A stretch of 56,401 nt of DNA from Mucilaginibacter sp. (GCA_028288305.1 JAQBOA010000061.1:1-56401), one strand, 5' to 3'; positions 38,335 to 47,431 are shown, counted from the stretch's first letter. The notes: a model not told the origin generated them from the sequence alone. Numbers and translations are program-made.

Positions 38335-38907
38335 TCATTTATCGTTTAATAAGTTTTTTAACGCTGTCATTGATTTTACTGCCTCTTCGGCTTTACAAGG
38401 TGTCCCAGGCATTGGAAAAACGAATACCTTTGAACTGAAATATTTTTCTAATTGTGGGTTAAATCCATAGTTTGATTTTGTCTGTACACCAAAGTTTAGT
38501 CTAACTATATTATCGAGGACTTTTTTATAAATAAAAACTATCACTTTTGGCTTAAAAGTATTAATAATGGCCAATATTCTTTGAAGACCACTTTTATATT
38601 CTTCATCTAAAGGCTCATTGCCATAATTTCTTGGAGCTTTAACAATATCTGTTATCCCATATTTATTCGATGATAGGCATTCATCTGCAAACATGCCATT
38701 CGGTACTTTTAAAATATTATATTCTGAAAGTCTGTTCCAAAACATTGTTCCTTGTTTACCTTGAAAATAATGTCCCGCCTCAACACTGACTATAGCCGGA
38801 GTTTTTGCTATGAAAAGAATTTCCATATTTCCCTTGTCGGGTAAAATATCGGATAGCGTGTCAAATTGCTTGCCTCCAACTGTTATCGTAGTTCTGAAAC
38901 TAGCCAT
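38335..38907 (-). CDS. Uracil-DNA glycosylase superfamily protein
   Basis: 190 aa. The central alpha/beta fold resembles Mug/TDG-like members of the uracil-DNA glycosylase superfamily. The first strand and active-site loop are MEILFIAKTPA, followed by GHYFQGKQGTMFWNRL (about 47-62, equivalent to the FW/NRFW segment), then TDIVKAPR, a helix, strand KPKVIVFIYKK, and strand FVFPMPGTPC in place of the usual C-terminal H/S-containing loop. The catalytic loop differs from classical UDGs, so base specificity or activity may be altered. It leads the three-gene minus-strand cassette, 36 bp upstream of the GIY-YIG-like gene. Together they suggest DNA-modification processing, repair or phage defence. 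Confidence 0.65.
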   Translation of the reverse strand: MASFRTTITVGGKQFDTLSDILPDKGNMEILFIAKTPAIVSVEAGHYFQGKQGTMFWNRLSEYNILKVPNGMFADECLSSNKYGITDIVKAPRNYGNEPLDEEYKSGLQRILAIINTFKPKVIVFIYKKVLDNIVRLNFGVQTKSNYGFNPQLEKYFSSKVFVFPMPGTPCKAEEAVKSMTALKNLLNDK

Positions 38908-39427
38908 TAATATTTCTTCTAAAACACTTACTCAATTTGTTATAAACAACTTTTCAAGTATAAAGTAAATTTTAGTAATTCCTGTATTTGATTGCTTCAA
39001 CACAATAATACTTTGGAGTTTTTTATCAAAGTATACTAAAAACGACCTTTAAACTATAGTGAGGGGAGCAAAGTATACTTTGGGTCTACTCAAAACCCCA
39101 TTTGCAGTGCAAACGGCAAGTAAAGTAGGGCTCTGCCCAACTTCCGCTTGCTCCCTGCTCTTGCGGTTGGACATTGCATTTTCACAAAAATATTGAGATG
39201 TTTTTTGTCCGGCTGAAACCCTTTGCATCCCGCCAATGTTATTGAACAAACCACTTCCTATCAATCGTTAAGCAATCAACAGCGCAAAGCCGGGTAAAAT
39301 ATCAAGAGCGGGCAAGCCAATGAAAAAACAAAATGCATCTGTCCGTTTATATACTCTTTACTTTTTATCCCGGCATGGGCTATCTTCGTTGTGGGGGTGA
39401 ATAAGGAATAAACTTTTATCTTTGGCT
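38908..39427. other. 520-bp non-coding region with a cluster of inverted repeats
   Basis: I accept no gene here. It carries CAAAGTATACT twice (39027-39037 and 39069-39079); the second is part of a perfect 14-bp palindrome CAAAGTATACTTTG (39069-39082). The palindrome TTTGCA-G-TGCAAA (39101-39113) follows. A nested hairpin lies at 39116-39151 (GCAAG/CTTGC outside, GGGC/GCCC at 39128-39131 and 39135-39138 inside). The sequence becomes GC-richer than the cassette to its left. It may be a decayed mobile element or a recombination boundary. Confidence 0.5.
39417..39424 (+). promoter_or_regulatory. -7 box (TATCTTTG) abutting the Rpn gene start
   Basis: Exact TAnnTTTG match ending 3 bp before the ATG at 39428. 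If used, the message would start near the start codon and be leaderless. A TTG at 39389-39391 is 25 bp upstream, slightly too far for a standard -33 element. Confidence 0.25.
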
Positions 39428-40300
39428 ATGCCAAAGAATAAACCACCTATTCCCGGAAAATACATCGACCCTTTAGTTGATTTCGCCTTTAAAAAAATAT
39501 TTGGCAATGAACCGAACAAGGACTTACTTATCGCTTTTTTAAACGAAGTGTTCAGAGGGCGAAAGCGTATTGTTGATTTGGTGTATAATAAAAACGAGCA
39601 TCCCGGCGATTTAAAAGACGAAGGTGCAGCCGTATTTGACCTCCTCTGTACAGGAGATAACGGCGAACGTTTTATAATTGAGGTGCAACGGGCACGACAA
39701 GGGTATTTTAAAGAAAGGTCTTTATTTTATACTTCCCGCCTCATAAGCGACCAGGCGCCAAAAGGCAAACGAAGTGCCTGGGGTTACAACATTGCCGAAG
39801 TATATTTAATTGCCCTGTTGGAAGATTTTACACTGGAAGATAGCCCGGCAAATAGCTATCTCCACGACATTTGCCTGTGCAACAGGGATACAGGTAAAAT
39901 TTTTTATGATAAACTGGGTTATACATATATAGAATTAAGTAAATTTGTAAAAGCGGAAACCGATTTAGACACGGATTTAGACAAATGGCTGTATTTTTTA
40001 AAGAATATGCCAAGAATGGATAGGCTCCCAGTATACTTACGGAAACCGATATTTGAAAAGCTATTCAGTATAGCTGAATATACCAACTTGACAAAGGAGG
40101 AAAAAACAATGTATGATAGCAGCTTAAAACATAAGTGGGATAATAAGAATGTGCTGGACTATGCTGTAAAGGAAGCGAAACATGAAGGTGAGTACAATAA
40201 AGCGTTAGATATTGCCCGTGAAATGAAAAAAGATGGCATGCCATTGGCCCAAATTTCAAAATTTACTAAACTATCCATTGGAGAAATAGAAAAGCTTTAA
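39428..40300 (+). CDS. Rpn family PD-(D/E)XK nuclease / putative transposase
   Basis: 290 aa from ATG 39428; an in-frame TTG at 39422 would add two residues. The N-terminal PF12784-type domain begins YIDPLVDFAFKKIFG (about 11-25) and holds the PD-(D/E)XK core as VFDLLCTGDNGERFIIEVQRAR (about 70-91, with Asp and Glu-x-Gln). The middle KVD/RLP region and a C-terminal helix (LDIAREMKKDGMPLAQISKF) resemble the LARGE tail of Rpn proteins. Known Rpn proteins promote RecA-independent recombination and cleave DNA; some are implicated in phage defence. It is the only gene of its strand between the island and the aldehyde dehydrogenase genes, and a plausible agent of the island's mobility. Confidence 0.85.
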   Translation: MPKNKPPIPGKYIDPLVDFAFKKIFGNEPNKDLLIAFLNEVFRGRKRIVDLVYNKNEHPGDLKDEGAAVFDLLCTGDNGERFIIEVQRARQGYFKERSLFYTSRLISDQAPKGKRSAWGYNIAEVYLIALLEDFTLEDSPANSYLHDICLCNRDTGKIFYDKLGYTYIELSKFVKAETDLDTDLDKWLYFLKNMPRMDRLPVYLRKPIFEKLFSIAEYTNLTKEEKTMYDSSLKHKWDNKNVLDYAVKEAKHEGEYNKALDIAREMKKDGMPLAQISKFTKLSIGEIEKL

Positions 40301-40381
40301 TTTATTTATTTCATCGAAGCTATTTTGTCCTAACTCATATATAGTTAGCCATTTATTTTGTAAGGTTATTAAGAATAACCC

Positions 40382-40780
40382 TCAATGCGCTTTTTCCAGA
40401 TATTCTTCGCCTGATATAACCGGAGTTAAATGCCCTGTTTCATCTTCATTAAAAAGTCTTGAACGAATAATGAACCTTAGGCCTAATGGTATTTCGAGTG
40501 AAAAGCTGGAACCGCGACCGGGTGTAACATCGAGGGTAAGATGGGTATGCTGCCAGTATTCAAACTGGTCGCGACTCATGAAAAAGCCGCATCCTTCAGC
40601 ATCACCTAAATAAACATCGCTTTCGCCAACCTTAAATTCTCCCTTTTCAAAACACATAGGCTGTGAGCCATCGCAACAGCCACCGCTTTGATGAAACATC
40701 AATTCGCCATGTTCGTTGCGCAATTGCCCTATAAGTGCAACCGCTTCTGGAGTTGCTGAAATTCTTGGTGTATTTTCCAT
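40382..40780 (-). CDS. DUF779 family protein of an aldehyde dehydrogenase operon
   Basis: 132 aa from the ATG at 40780 (MENTPRISATPEAV). The longer frame would begin inside the A/T-rich gap with an unlikely N-terminus. Family features are the Cys-rich SGGCCDGSQPMCF segment (about 32-44), VYLGDAEGCGFFMSRDQFEYWQHT in the middle, and a conserved GRGSSFSLEIPLG strand. DUF779 proteins occur beside ExaC/AldB-type aldehyde dehydrogenases in many bacteria; the Cys residues suggest metal or aldehyde handling, but the activity is unknown. It lies about 60 bp downstream of the dehydrogenase gene on the same strand, so they form an operon. Confidence 0.8.
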   Translation of the reverse strand: MENTPRISATPEAVALIGQLRNEHGELMFHQSGGCCDGSQPMCFEKGEFKVGESDVYLGDAEGCGFFMSRDQFEYWQHTHLTLDVTPGRGSSFSLEIPLGLRFIIRSRLFNEDETGHLTPVISGEEYLEKAH

Positions 40781-40839
40781 TTTAAAAAAATAAAAAAGGC
40801 ACCACAGCGCAAGCCATGATGCCACCAGAAAAATGTTAA

Positions 40840-42360
40840 TTAAAAGAATCCTAACTTTTTCTTATCATATGAGATCAGCATATTTTTATTCTGACGATAA
40901 TGATTCAACATCATTTTATGCGTTTCGCGACCAAAACCTGATTTTTTGTATCCGCCGAATGGTGCATGCGCAGGATAGGCATGATAACAATTAACCCAAA
41001 CACGGCCAGCCTGTATAGCGCGTGGTATTTGGTACAATTCGTGCGCATCTCTTGTCCACACACCGGCACCGAGACCATAAAGAGAATCGTTGGCAATTTC
41101 AATTGCTTCTTCTACCGTTTTAAAAGTAGTAACGCAAAGTACCGGGCCAAATATCTCTTCCTGGAAAACACGCATTTTGTTGTGTCCCTTCAGTATGGTG
41201 GGCTGTATATAATAACCTTCACTTAATCCGTCAATATATTTTTTGCCTCCCCCGGTTAATACTTCAGCTCCTTCTTGTTTACCTATTTCAATATACGAAA
41301 GTATTTTTTCGTACTGATCCTGTGAAGCCTGTGCGCCCATCATAGTTTCTGGGTTAAGCGGGTTTCCCATCTTGATATTTTCAACACGTTCAATTACGCG
41401 CTCAATAAAACGGTCGTAAATGGATTCATGTACCAGCAGCCGGGATGGGCATGTACAAACCTCACCCTGGTTTAGGGCAAACATTACAGCGCCTTCCAAA
41501 CATTTATCAAAAAACTCATCATCGGCTTCCATAACACTTGGCATAAAAATGTTTGGCGATTTACCGCCTAACTCCATTGTTACCGGGATAAGGTTTTCCG
41601 ATGCATACTGCATGATGAGTCTTCCGGTGGTGGTTTCTCCTGTAAAGGCAACTTTTGACACACGCGGCGAACTGGCCAGCGGTTTACCGGCTTCGGGGCC
41701 AAACCCTGTTACAATATTGATAACTCCCGCAGGAATAACATTTTTAATAAGGTCCATCAGCATCAAAATCCCAACCGGTGTTTGCTCTGCAGGTTTCATT
41801 ACTACCGTACAGCCCGCAGCAATTGCAGGGGCCATTTTCCATGTAGCCATCAACAACGGGAAATTCCATGGGATGATCTGCCCGACTACGCCAATCGGCT
41901 CATGAATATTTAAGGACACGGTGTTTGAATCCAGTTCGCTAACAGTACTCTCTTCGGCCCTGATTACCCCGGCGTAATACCTGAAATGGTCGATGGCTAA
42001 AGGCAGATCGGCAGCCAATGTTTCTCTTATCGGCTTGCCATTATCAATAGTTTCAATTGCAGCAAGGTAGTTCAGGTTATCTTCCATTACCTGGGCAATT
42101 TTCAGCAAAACGTTGCTTCTTTCTGTTGGTGACGTGCGCGACCATGTTGCAAATGCTTTATGAGCGGCATCTAAAGCCAGTTCTATATCTTCCTTATCAG
42201 AGCGCGGAACCTTGGTAAAGGTTTTTCCGTCAATGGGCGAAATACTATCAAAATATTGGCCTTTAACAGGCGATTTCCACTCGCCACCGATAAAGTTATC
42301 ATAATGATCTTTAAATGAAGGACGGGCTACCAGCTTTTCGGTTTCCAAAAGTGTTTCCAT
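40840..42360 (-). CDS. NAD-dependent aldehyde dehydrogenase (AldB/ExaC-like)
   Basis: 506 aa, close to the standard ALDH length. The catalytic Cys is residue 302, in [11 protein letters not shown], the canonical position and context of AldB/ExaC enzymes. The general base Glu is in [12 protein letters not shown], and the cofactor site includes GEAGKPL-type and [12 protein letters not shown] motifs. The C-terminal signature [15 protein letters not shown] is present. It oxidises acetaldehyde or longer aldehydes to the acid with NAD(P). It shares its operon with DUF779 and is divergent from an AraC regulator at 42573. Two TTTATGCA direct repeats in the shared control region are probably that regulator's site. 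A second Cys two residues later (CTC) is normal in this subgroup. Confidence 0.92.
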   Translation of the reverse strand: METLLETEKLVARPSFKDHYDNFIGGEWKSPVKGQYFDSISPIDGKTFTKVPRSDKEDIELALDAAHKAFATWSRTSPTERSNVLLKIAQVMEDNLNYLAAIETIDNGKPIRETLAADLPLAIDHFRYYAGVIRAEESTVSELDSNTVSLNIHEPIGVVGQIIPWNFPLLMATWKMAPAIAAGCTVVMKPAEQTPVGILMLMDLIKNVIPAGVINIVTGFGPEAGKPLASSPRVSKVAFTGETTTGRLIMQYASENLIPVTMELGGKSPNIFMPSVMEADDEFFDKCLEGAVMFALNQGEVCTCPSRLLVHESIYDRFIERVIERVENIKMGNPLNPETMMGAQASQDQYEKILSYIEIGKQEGAEVLTGGGKKYIDGLSEGYYIQPTILKGHNKMRVFQEEIFGPVLCVTTFKTVEEAIEIANDSLYGLGAGVWTRDAHELYQIPRAIQAGRVWVNCYHAYPAHAPFGGYKKSGFGRETHKMMLNHYRQNKNMLISYDKKKLGFF

Positions 42361-42417
42361 AATTATTTATTTTTAATTTAATAGATAAGGGTAAAATTAG
42401 AGGTACACCGAATGGTT

Positions 42418-42470
42418 TTTATGCACTATCCTATCAGGTTTATGCATTAAAATATTAATCTTTTTAATGC
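42418..42470. promoter_or_regulatory. Direct repeats and inverted repeat in the aldehyde-dehydrogenase/AraC control region
   Basis: TTTATGCA occurs at 42418-42425 and 42439-42446, exactly 21 bp apart (two helical turns, the typical layout of AraC-family sites). The second copy overlaps a 9-bp inverted repeat GCATTAAAA (42444-42452) with TTTTAATGC (42462-42470). This is the likely binding site of the AraC regulator at 42573. Confidence 0.5.
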
Positions 42471-42538
42471 GTTATTTAATTATCGTTATCTTTAACATTA
42501 CCAATAAATCGTTTCAAAAATATCATCGTGGTTTAATT

Positions 42539-42575
42539 ATTTACTTTGTTTTATGACTATTTACTTTGTTTTATG
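42539..42575 (+). repeat. 20-bp tandem microduplication at the AraC gene start
   Basis: ATTTACTTTGTTTTATG occurs at 42539-42555 and 42559-42575. The copies are 20 bp apart, so the upstream ATG (42553) is out of frame with the true start at 42573. Confidence 0.75.
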
Positions 42576-43493
42576 GAGCATAAATATAAACCTCAATTAT
42601 TGCCGCTACAGCCGGAGAAAAACTTGAAAACACTTGTTGAAAGCCGATCTGTTTATACATTGAAGCATTGCGAATTAAATGTTTTTGAAACCTGGCAGCA
42701 ATCCGAAAACGTAAGGCTTGTTTTTAATGATATGGTACTCACCACTATGCTGCGAGGAAAGAAAATAATGCACCTTTTTGGTTCCGAGCATTTTGACTAT
42801 TTACCCGGGGAATCGGTAATTGTACCGGATAATGAGGAAATGATCATTGATTTTCCTGAAGCCAGCCAGGATAACCCTACACAATGTATAGCACTTGCAA
42901 TTGATGCCACCATGTTGAAGGATACATTGCAGCTGCTTAACGAAAAATATCCAAAAACTGAAAAACAGGAAAGCTGGAATATAGATATTTCATGTTTTCA
43001 CCTGCAAAATTCATTAGAAATTACTTCAGCCATTAACAGGCTTGTAAATATCAGTACCGAAAATATTGCTGCAAAAGATGTTTTGGTTGATTTTACCCTT
43101 AAGGAACTGTTGATCAGGCTGATGCAAACCCAGGCACGTAAACTGATACTCGATAGTTACGCTAACAATACTGCCACCAACCGTTTTGCTGCTGTTGTGC
43201 AATATATTAAGGCACATGTACATGAAGAGATAACTATAGACAAGCTGAGTAATTTATGCTGTATGAGCAAGCCTAACTTTTTCAGATGTTTTAAAAGGGA
43301 GTTTGGGATAAGCCCGGTTGATTTTATTTTGCACGAGCGGATAAAATTAGCCAAATCCATGATAAAAGACCAGCATGTAAGCATTAATGAGGCTTGCTAT
43401 GCCGTAGGTATTAATAATTTAAGTTACTTTTTTAAGCTCTTTAAGCGGATAGAAGGCAAAACTCCGGGCGAATCCCGCAGAGATTTTAGTTAG
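42573..43493 (+). CDS. AraC-family transcriptional regulator
   Basis: 306 aa from the ATG at 42573; a TTG further upstream would only add sequence created by the microduplication. The N-terminal AraC-binding (cupin-like) region (about 40-160) has LRGKKIMHLFGSEHFDYLPG. The C-terminal double HTH (about 208-306) shows EITIDKLSNLCCMSKPNFFRC and SINEACYAVGINNLSYFFKL, ending TPGESRRDFS. It is divergent from the aldehyde dehydrogenase/DUF779 operon with 212 bp between starts and 59 bp upstream of the amine oxidase. Activation of the dehydrogenase operon by an aldehyde or alcohol signal is the natural inference. Confidence 0.85.
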   Translation: MEHKYKPQLLPLQPEKNLKTLVESRSVYTLKHCELNVFETWQQSENVRLVFNDMVLTTMLRGKKIMHLFGSEHFDYLPGESVIVPDNEEMIIDFPEASQDNPTQCIALAIDATMLKDTLQLLNEKYPKTEKQESWNIDISCFHLQNSLEITSAINRLVNISTENIAAKDVLVDFTLKELLIRLMQTQARKLILDSYANNTATNRFAAVVQYIKAHVHEEITIDKLSNLCCMSKPNFFRCFKREFGISPVDFILHERIKLAKSMIKDQHVSINEACYAVGINNLSYFFKLFKRIEGKTPGESRRDFS

Positions 43494-43552
43494 ATAGAAA
43501 ATTTTTATTTTGATCGGGCTGTTTAACTATTCTTAATTTTGTTGTTCACCAC

Positions 43553-44860
43553 ATGAGCAACACAGATATTCTAATTATAGGAGCCGGGGCTGCCGGCTTG
43601 ATGGCTGCCCGAACATTGGCAAAAGCAGGTAAAAAGGTAATTGTATTGGAAGCACGTGACAGGTGCGGCGGCCGTATCCATACTCTTAATCACCAATCAT
43701 TTTTTGGTAATGCAGAGCTTGGAGCCGAATTTGTACATGGTGATCTGCCGGTTACCCTGGATATATTAAAGCAAGCCGGTATCCCATATTATTCTGCAAG
43801 TGCCGAAATGTGGCGTTATAAAAATGGGCATTTAAATAATGAAGGCTTTTTTACTCAGGATTGGGAGTTATTGATTAAACGCCTCAACAAGCTTGAAGAA
43901 GACATAAATATCGATAAGTTTCTTCAAAAAGAGTTTTCCGGTGATAAATATCAGGAACTAAGAGATTCTGTATGGAAATTTGCATCTGGATATGATACTG
44001 CTGATCCGCATAAAGCCAGCGCTTTTGCTTTAAGAAAAGAATGGCAAAGCGAAGATACTGATGCGCAGCATCGCATTAAAGGCGGTTATGGCGCAATGAT
44101 AAAATACCTGGAAGAGGAATGTAAAAAATATGGGGGCTTTATTTATTTAAATACGGTAGTAAAAGAAATTCACTGGCAACCTGGAAACGTAAAAGTTGCT
44201 ACTGCTGAAGGAACATTTTACGAAGCCAGGCAAGTACTGATAGCCTTGCCTTTGGGCGTGTTGCAAGAAGTTGAAGCTGAAAAAGGAACGGTAGTTTTTT
44301 ATCCTCCTGTTCCTGAACAAAGCAAGGCTATACAGTCTATGGGGTTTGGCGCAGTAATAAAAATATTGCTGGAATTTGATGAGCTATTTTGGGAAGATAA
44401 ATTTGCTGAAGAACTGGCAGGTAGAAGTTTGAAAAATATGGGTTACCTTTTTTCGGACGAGGAAATACCTACGTGGTGGACACAAACGCCCCAGCATAGT
44501 CCTGTCTTAACAGGCTGGATAGGAGGGTCGGCAGCAGCCAATAAAAAACACACACCGGATGAAGAGATATTAAAGCAATCCCTGCAATCGTTAGGAAAAA
44601 TATTTAATCGTAAGTTCGACGAGTTAAAGGATAAGTTGCTTGCGTTTAAAATAGTTAACTGGACTGCCGAGCCATTTACCTGTGGCTCTTATGCATACGA
44701 TACCATTGCATCTCCTGTATCCCGCAAGGCATTAAATACTCCTGTTAATGATACATTATTTTTTGCAGGTGATTATTTATATGAGGGCCCTATAATGGGT
44801 ACCGTTGAGGCGGCTTTAACAAGCGGTAAGGAGATGGCGGAAAAAATGATTAAAGCTTAA
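43553..44860 (+). CDS. Flavin-containing amine oxidase
   Basis: 435 aa. N-terminal FAD-binding Rossmann motif ILIIGAGAAGLMAARTLAKA (6-25) and the following VLEARDRCGGRIHTL (32-46) are classical for monoamine-oxidase-type flavoproteins. The substrate domain contains GAEFVHG and RIKGGYGAMIKYLEEE, and the C-terminal FAD motif is LFFAGDYLYEGPIMGTVEAALTSG. The length matches the short bacterial amine-oxidase/NAD(P)-binding group. It oxidises amines to aldehydes plus ammonia and peroxide, which would feed the neighbouring aldehyde dehydrogenase. It has no signal peptide, so it is cytoplasmic, and is 59 bp behind the AraC gene on the same strand. Confidence 0.88.
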   Translation: MSNTDILIIGAGAAGLMAARTLAKAGKKVIVLEARDRCGGRIHTLNHQSFFGNAELGAEFVHGDLPVTLDILKQAGIPYYSASAEMWRYKNGHLNNEGFFTQDWELLIKRLNKLEEDINIDKFLQKEFSGDKYQELRDSVWKFASGYDTADPHKASAFALRKEWQSEDTDAQHRIKGGYGAMIKYLEEECKKYGGFIYLNTVVKEIHWQPGNVKVATAEGTFYEARQVLIALPLGVLQEVEAEKGTVVFYPPVPEQSKAIQSMGFGAVIKILLEFDELFWEDKFAEELAGRSLKNMGYLFSDEEIPTWWTQTPQHSPVLTGWIGGSAAANKKHTPDEEILKQSLQSLGKIFNRKFDELKDKLLAFKIVNWTAEPFTCGSYAYDTIASPVSRKALNTPVNDTLFFAGDYLYEGPIMGTVEAALTSGKEMAEKMIKA

Positions 44861-44896
44861 AAAACTGAAAAAAATTTAAGAAGTTGTAAAGTTAAA

Positions 44897-44930
44897 TTGT
44901 TTAAAACTTTTATGAAAACCATTATATTTG
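44897..44930 (+). promoter_or_regulatory. Candidate promoter for the 44975 receptor
   Basis: TATATTTG at 44923-44930 is an exact TAnnTTTG -7 box. A TTG at 44897-44899 lies 23 nt upstream. The -7 box is 44 bp before the ATG. Confidence 0.5.
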
Positions 44931-44974
44931 AAATTATAGCGCTCATGTAACGATATCAGCTAAATCGTTGTCTT

Positions 44975-47431
44975 ATGGCTATGAAATTAAAACAAGTATT
45001 TTTTTTAACCTTATTCACGCTGTTACTATTCAACTTTGTCCATGCACAAACCAAGGGCGGTAAAATTTCGGGGTCGGTTTTAGACGATGCTAAAAAACCG
45101 CTCGACGGCGCAACGGTGATTTTACTTGTTGCAAAAGATTCGAGCTTGGTAAGTACCCAACTTGTTAACCCGGATGGCAGCTTTACCTTTCAAAACTTAA
45201 AAGATGATACTTATCTAATAAAGGCGACCTACGTAGGCTATAAAAATTACCGTAGTGGCGATGTGATTGTCAACCAGCAAAAACCGGTTAATTTATCGGC
45301 ATTTATTTTATCGTCAACCGGAAAAGCGTTGAATGAAGTAGCCGTAACCGCTCAAAAATCATATATCCAGCAAAAAATTGACCGCACAGTAGTCAATGTA
45401 GGTGCATTAATATCCAATACGGGCGCCAATGCTTTGGAAGTGCTGGAAAAAACGCCTGGCGTGCAGGTAGACGCCGATGGCAATATTACCTATAAGGGAA
45501 AAAGCGGCGTATTGGTGATGATTGATGATAAACCTACTTATCTTTCGGCTGCAAACCTGGCAACTTACCTGCGTTCTTTACCATCTTCGTCATTAGATCA
45601 GATAGAGCTGATGGATAATCCGCCGGCCAAATATGACGCTGGGGGAAATGCCGGCGTAATCAATATCAAAACAAAAAAAAATACCATTAGGGGATTCAAT
45701 GCCGTTGTGTCAGCCGATTATGCGCAGGGTTTTTATGGCCGTACCAATGAGAGCATTAATCTCAATTACCGTATAAACAAAGTTAACCTGTTTGCTAACC
45801 TTGCTTACAATGAACAACGAACTTTCAGAAGGCTCGAAATTGACCGGGATTATTTTGATGCGAACGGAAACCGAACCTCGTCTCTAAAGGATATTTCATA
45901 TTTCAGGCCTACCAGCAACAATACCAATATTAAGGCTGGAATGGACTATTTTATATCGCCGAAAACAACCTGGGGGGTAGTATTTACCGGCAACATATCG
46001 ACCGACCACGACAACAGCCCGGTATACAGCTTACTATATGGCAAAAATGGCCAATTGGATTCAACCATCAATACCCTCAATACGTCCAAAAACAACTTTA
46101 ACAGCAAAGGCATAAACTTGAACTATACCCATAAGTTTGATAGCACCGGCAGGACGCTTACCTTTGATCTGGATTATATCCGCGATGTATCGGGCAGTAA
46201 TCAGTTGTTTGTAAATAATACTTTTTTGCCCGATGGCACTTTAACAAATTCGCGAACGCTGAGTGATAATTTGCCTGCTATCATCAATATTTACTCCGCC
46301 AAGGCTGACTATTCCCATCCGCTTAAAGGCAAGGCAAAGCTGGAGGCCGGCGTTAAGAGTAGCTATGTAAATACAAATAACGCTGCCAATTACTTTAACG
46401 TGATCGATAACGTAAGCACCATTGATTATAACAATACCAACCGGTTTTTATATAAGGAGAATATAAATGCGGCGTATGTTAATTTTAATAAAAACTTCGG
46501 CCGGTTCTCGGTACAAACAGGCTTGCGATTAGAGAACACCAATGGCAACGGACATCAGTTGGGTAATGCCCAAAAGGCAGATTCATCGTTTATTAATCAT
46601 TATACGGATCTGTTTCCAACTGCTTATTTTTCTTATAACCTTGATACAGCTGGCCATAACGTATTGGTTCTTTCTTATGGTCGCCGGATAGGCAGACCGA
46701 ATTATGGAAGTTTAAACCCCTTTACTTTTTTTGTGGACGAGTTTACCTATTTTTCTGGCAACCCTTTCCTGAAACCGCAGTTTACGGATAATTATAAACT
46801 AGCCTATAGTTTCAAAAGCCTATTTACTGTTGCGGTTGCATATAATCATACAACCGATGTTCAAGGTGAAACTATTCACAAAAGCGGCAACATATTTATC
46901 AGCACCCAAGGCAACATAGGGCAGCAGAAAATATTTGATTTTTCTATCAATACCAACTTTCAACCTGCCAAATGGTGGTTGGTTAATTTATATGCCGAGG
47001 TATATAAAAATACTTACCAGGGGGCATTTTATACCGGATATCTCAACCAGTCTGGAAATACATTTGCGGCCAATGGCAACAATCAGTTCACTTTAACAAA
47101 AACCTGGAGCGCCGAATTAAGCGGCTTTTACGACTCCGGAGGTACTTACGGTCAGTTTGTTACTATACCTAAAGGCATGCTTAATGCAGCTATTCAGAAA
47201 AAAATACTTAGCAATAAGGGTTCAATTAAGTTAAATATGCGGGATATCTTTCACACGTTTAGCCCAAGCGGCACCATCACCAATATTGTGGGTGCTACTT
47301 CAACCTTCCATAACTTCCTGGATACACGGGTGGCAACCCTGGCATTTACCTATAGTTTCGGCAAATCAACCAATGTACCTCAAAAACGTGATACCGGCGG
47401 CGCCGACAGTGAACAAGGTAGGGCGCATTAA
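44975..47431 (+). CDS. TonB-dependent outer-membrane receptor (beta-barrel family 3)
   Basis: 818 aa. Signal peptide (about 1-25, ending FVHAQ). A CarboxypepD_reg-like domain (about 30-112; GKISGSVLDDAKKPLDGATV) precedes a plug (about 120-230; LNEVAVTAQKSYIQQKIDRTV, ALEVLEKTPGVQVDADGNI, GGNAGVINIKTKKN) and a 20+ strand barrel ending VATLAFTYSFGKS. The lack of the SusC signature and of a SusD partner puts it in the OMP_b-brl_3 group (often peptide, siderophore or protein receptors). The tail after the last strand is short and acidic. A second in-frame ATG is two codons downstream. It stands alone, with its own -7 box at 44923. Confidence 0.88.
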   Translation: MAMKLKQVFFLTLFTLLLFNFVHAQTKGGKISGSVLDDAKKPLDGATVILLVAKDSSLVSTQLVNPDGSFTFQNLKDDTYLIKATYVGYKNYRSGDVIVNQQKPVNLSAFILSSTGKALNEVAVTAQKSYIQQKIDRTVVNVGALISNTGANALEVLEKTPGVQVDADGNITYKGKSGVLVMIDDKPTYLSAANLATYLRSLPSSSLDQIELMDNPPAKYDAGGNAGVINIKTKKNTIRGFNAVVSADYAQGFYGRTNESINLNYRINKVNLFANLAYNEQRTFRRLEIDRDYFDANGNRTSSLKDISYFRPTSNNTNIKAGMDYFISPKTTWGVVFTGNISTDHDNSPVYSLLYGKNGQLDSTINTLNTSKNNFNSKGINLNYTHKFDSTGRTLTFDLDYIRDVSGSNQLFVNNTFLPDGTLTNSRTLSDNLPAIINIYSAKADYSHPLKGKAKLEAGVKSSYVNTNNAANYFNVIDNVSTIDYNNTNRFLYKENINAAYVNFNKNFGRFSVQTGLRLENTNGNGHQLGNAQKADSSFINHYTDLFPTAYFSYNLDTAGHNVLVLSYGRRIGRPNYGSLNPFTFFVDEFTYFSGNPFLKPQFTDNYKLAYSFKSLFTVAVAYNHTTDVQGETIHKSGNIFISTQGNIGQQKIFDFSINTNFQPAKWWLVNLYAEVYKNTYQGAFYTGYLNQSGNTFAANGNNQFTLTKTWSAELSGFYDSGGTYGQFVTIPKGMLNAAIQKKILSNKGSIKLNMRDIFHTFSPSGTITNIVGATSTFHNFLDTRVATLAFTYSFGKSTNVPQKRDTGGADSEQGRAH

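Noticed and set aside
39135..39172. GCCCAAC ... GTTGGAC looks like integron attC ends (RYYYAAC and GTTRRRY)
   Set aside because: Inner arms do not pair as L-boxes, the spacing is short, and no integrase or plus-strand cassettes are present. Chance match.
39049..39264. Open frame of 71 codons on the minus strand in the 38908-39427 gap
   Set aside because: It overlaps the palindromes and hairpin cluster, has no start context and no recognisable protein features; most likely a chance ORF in structured non-coding DNA.
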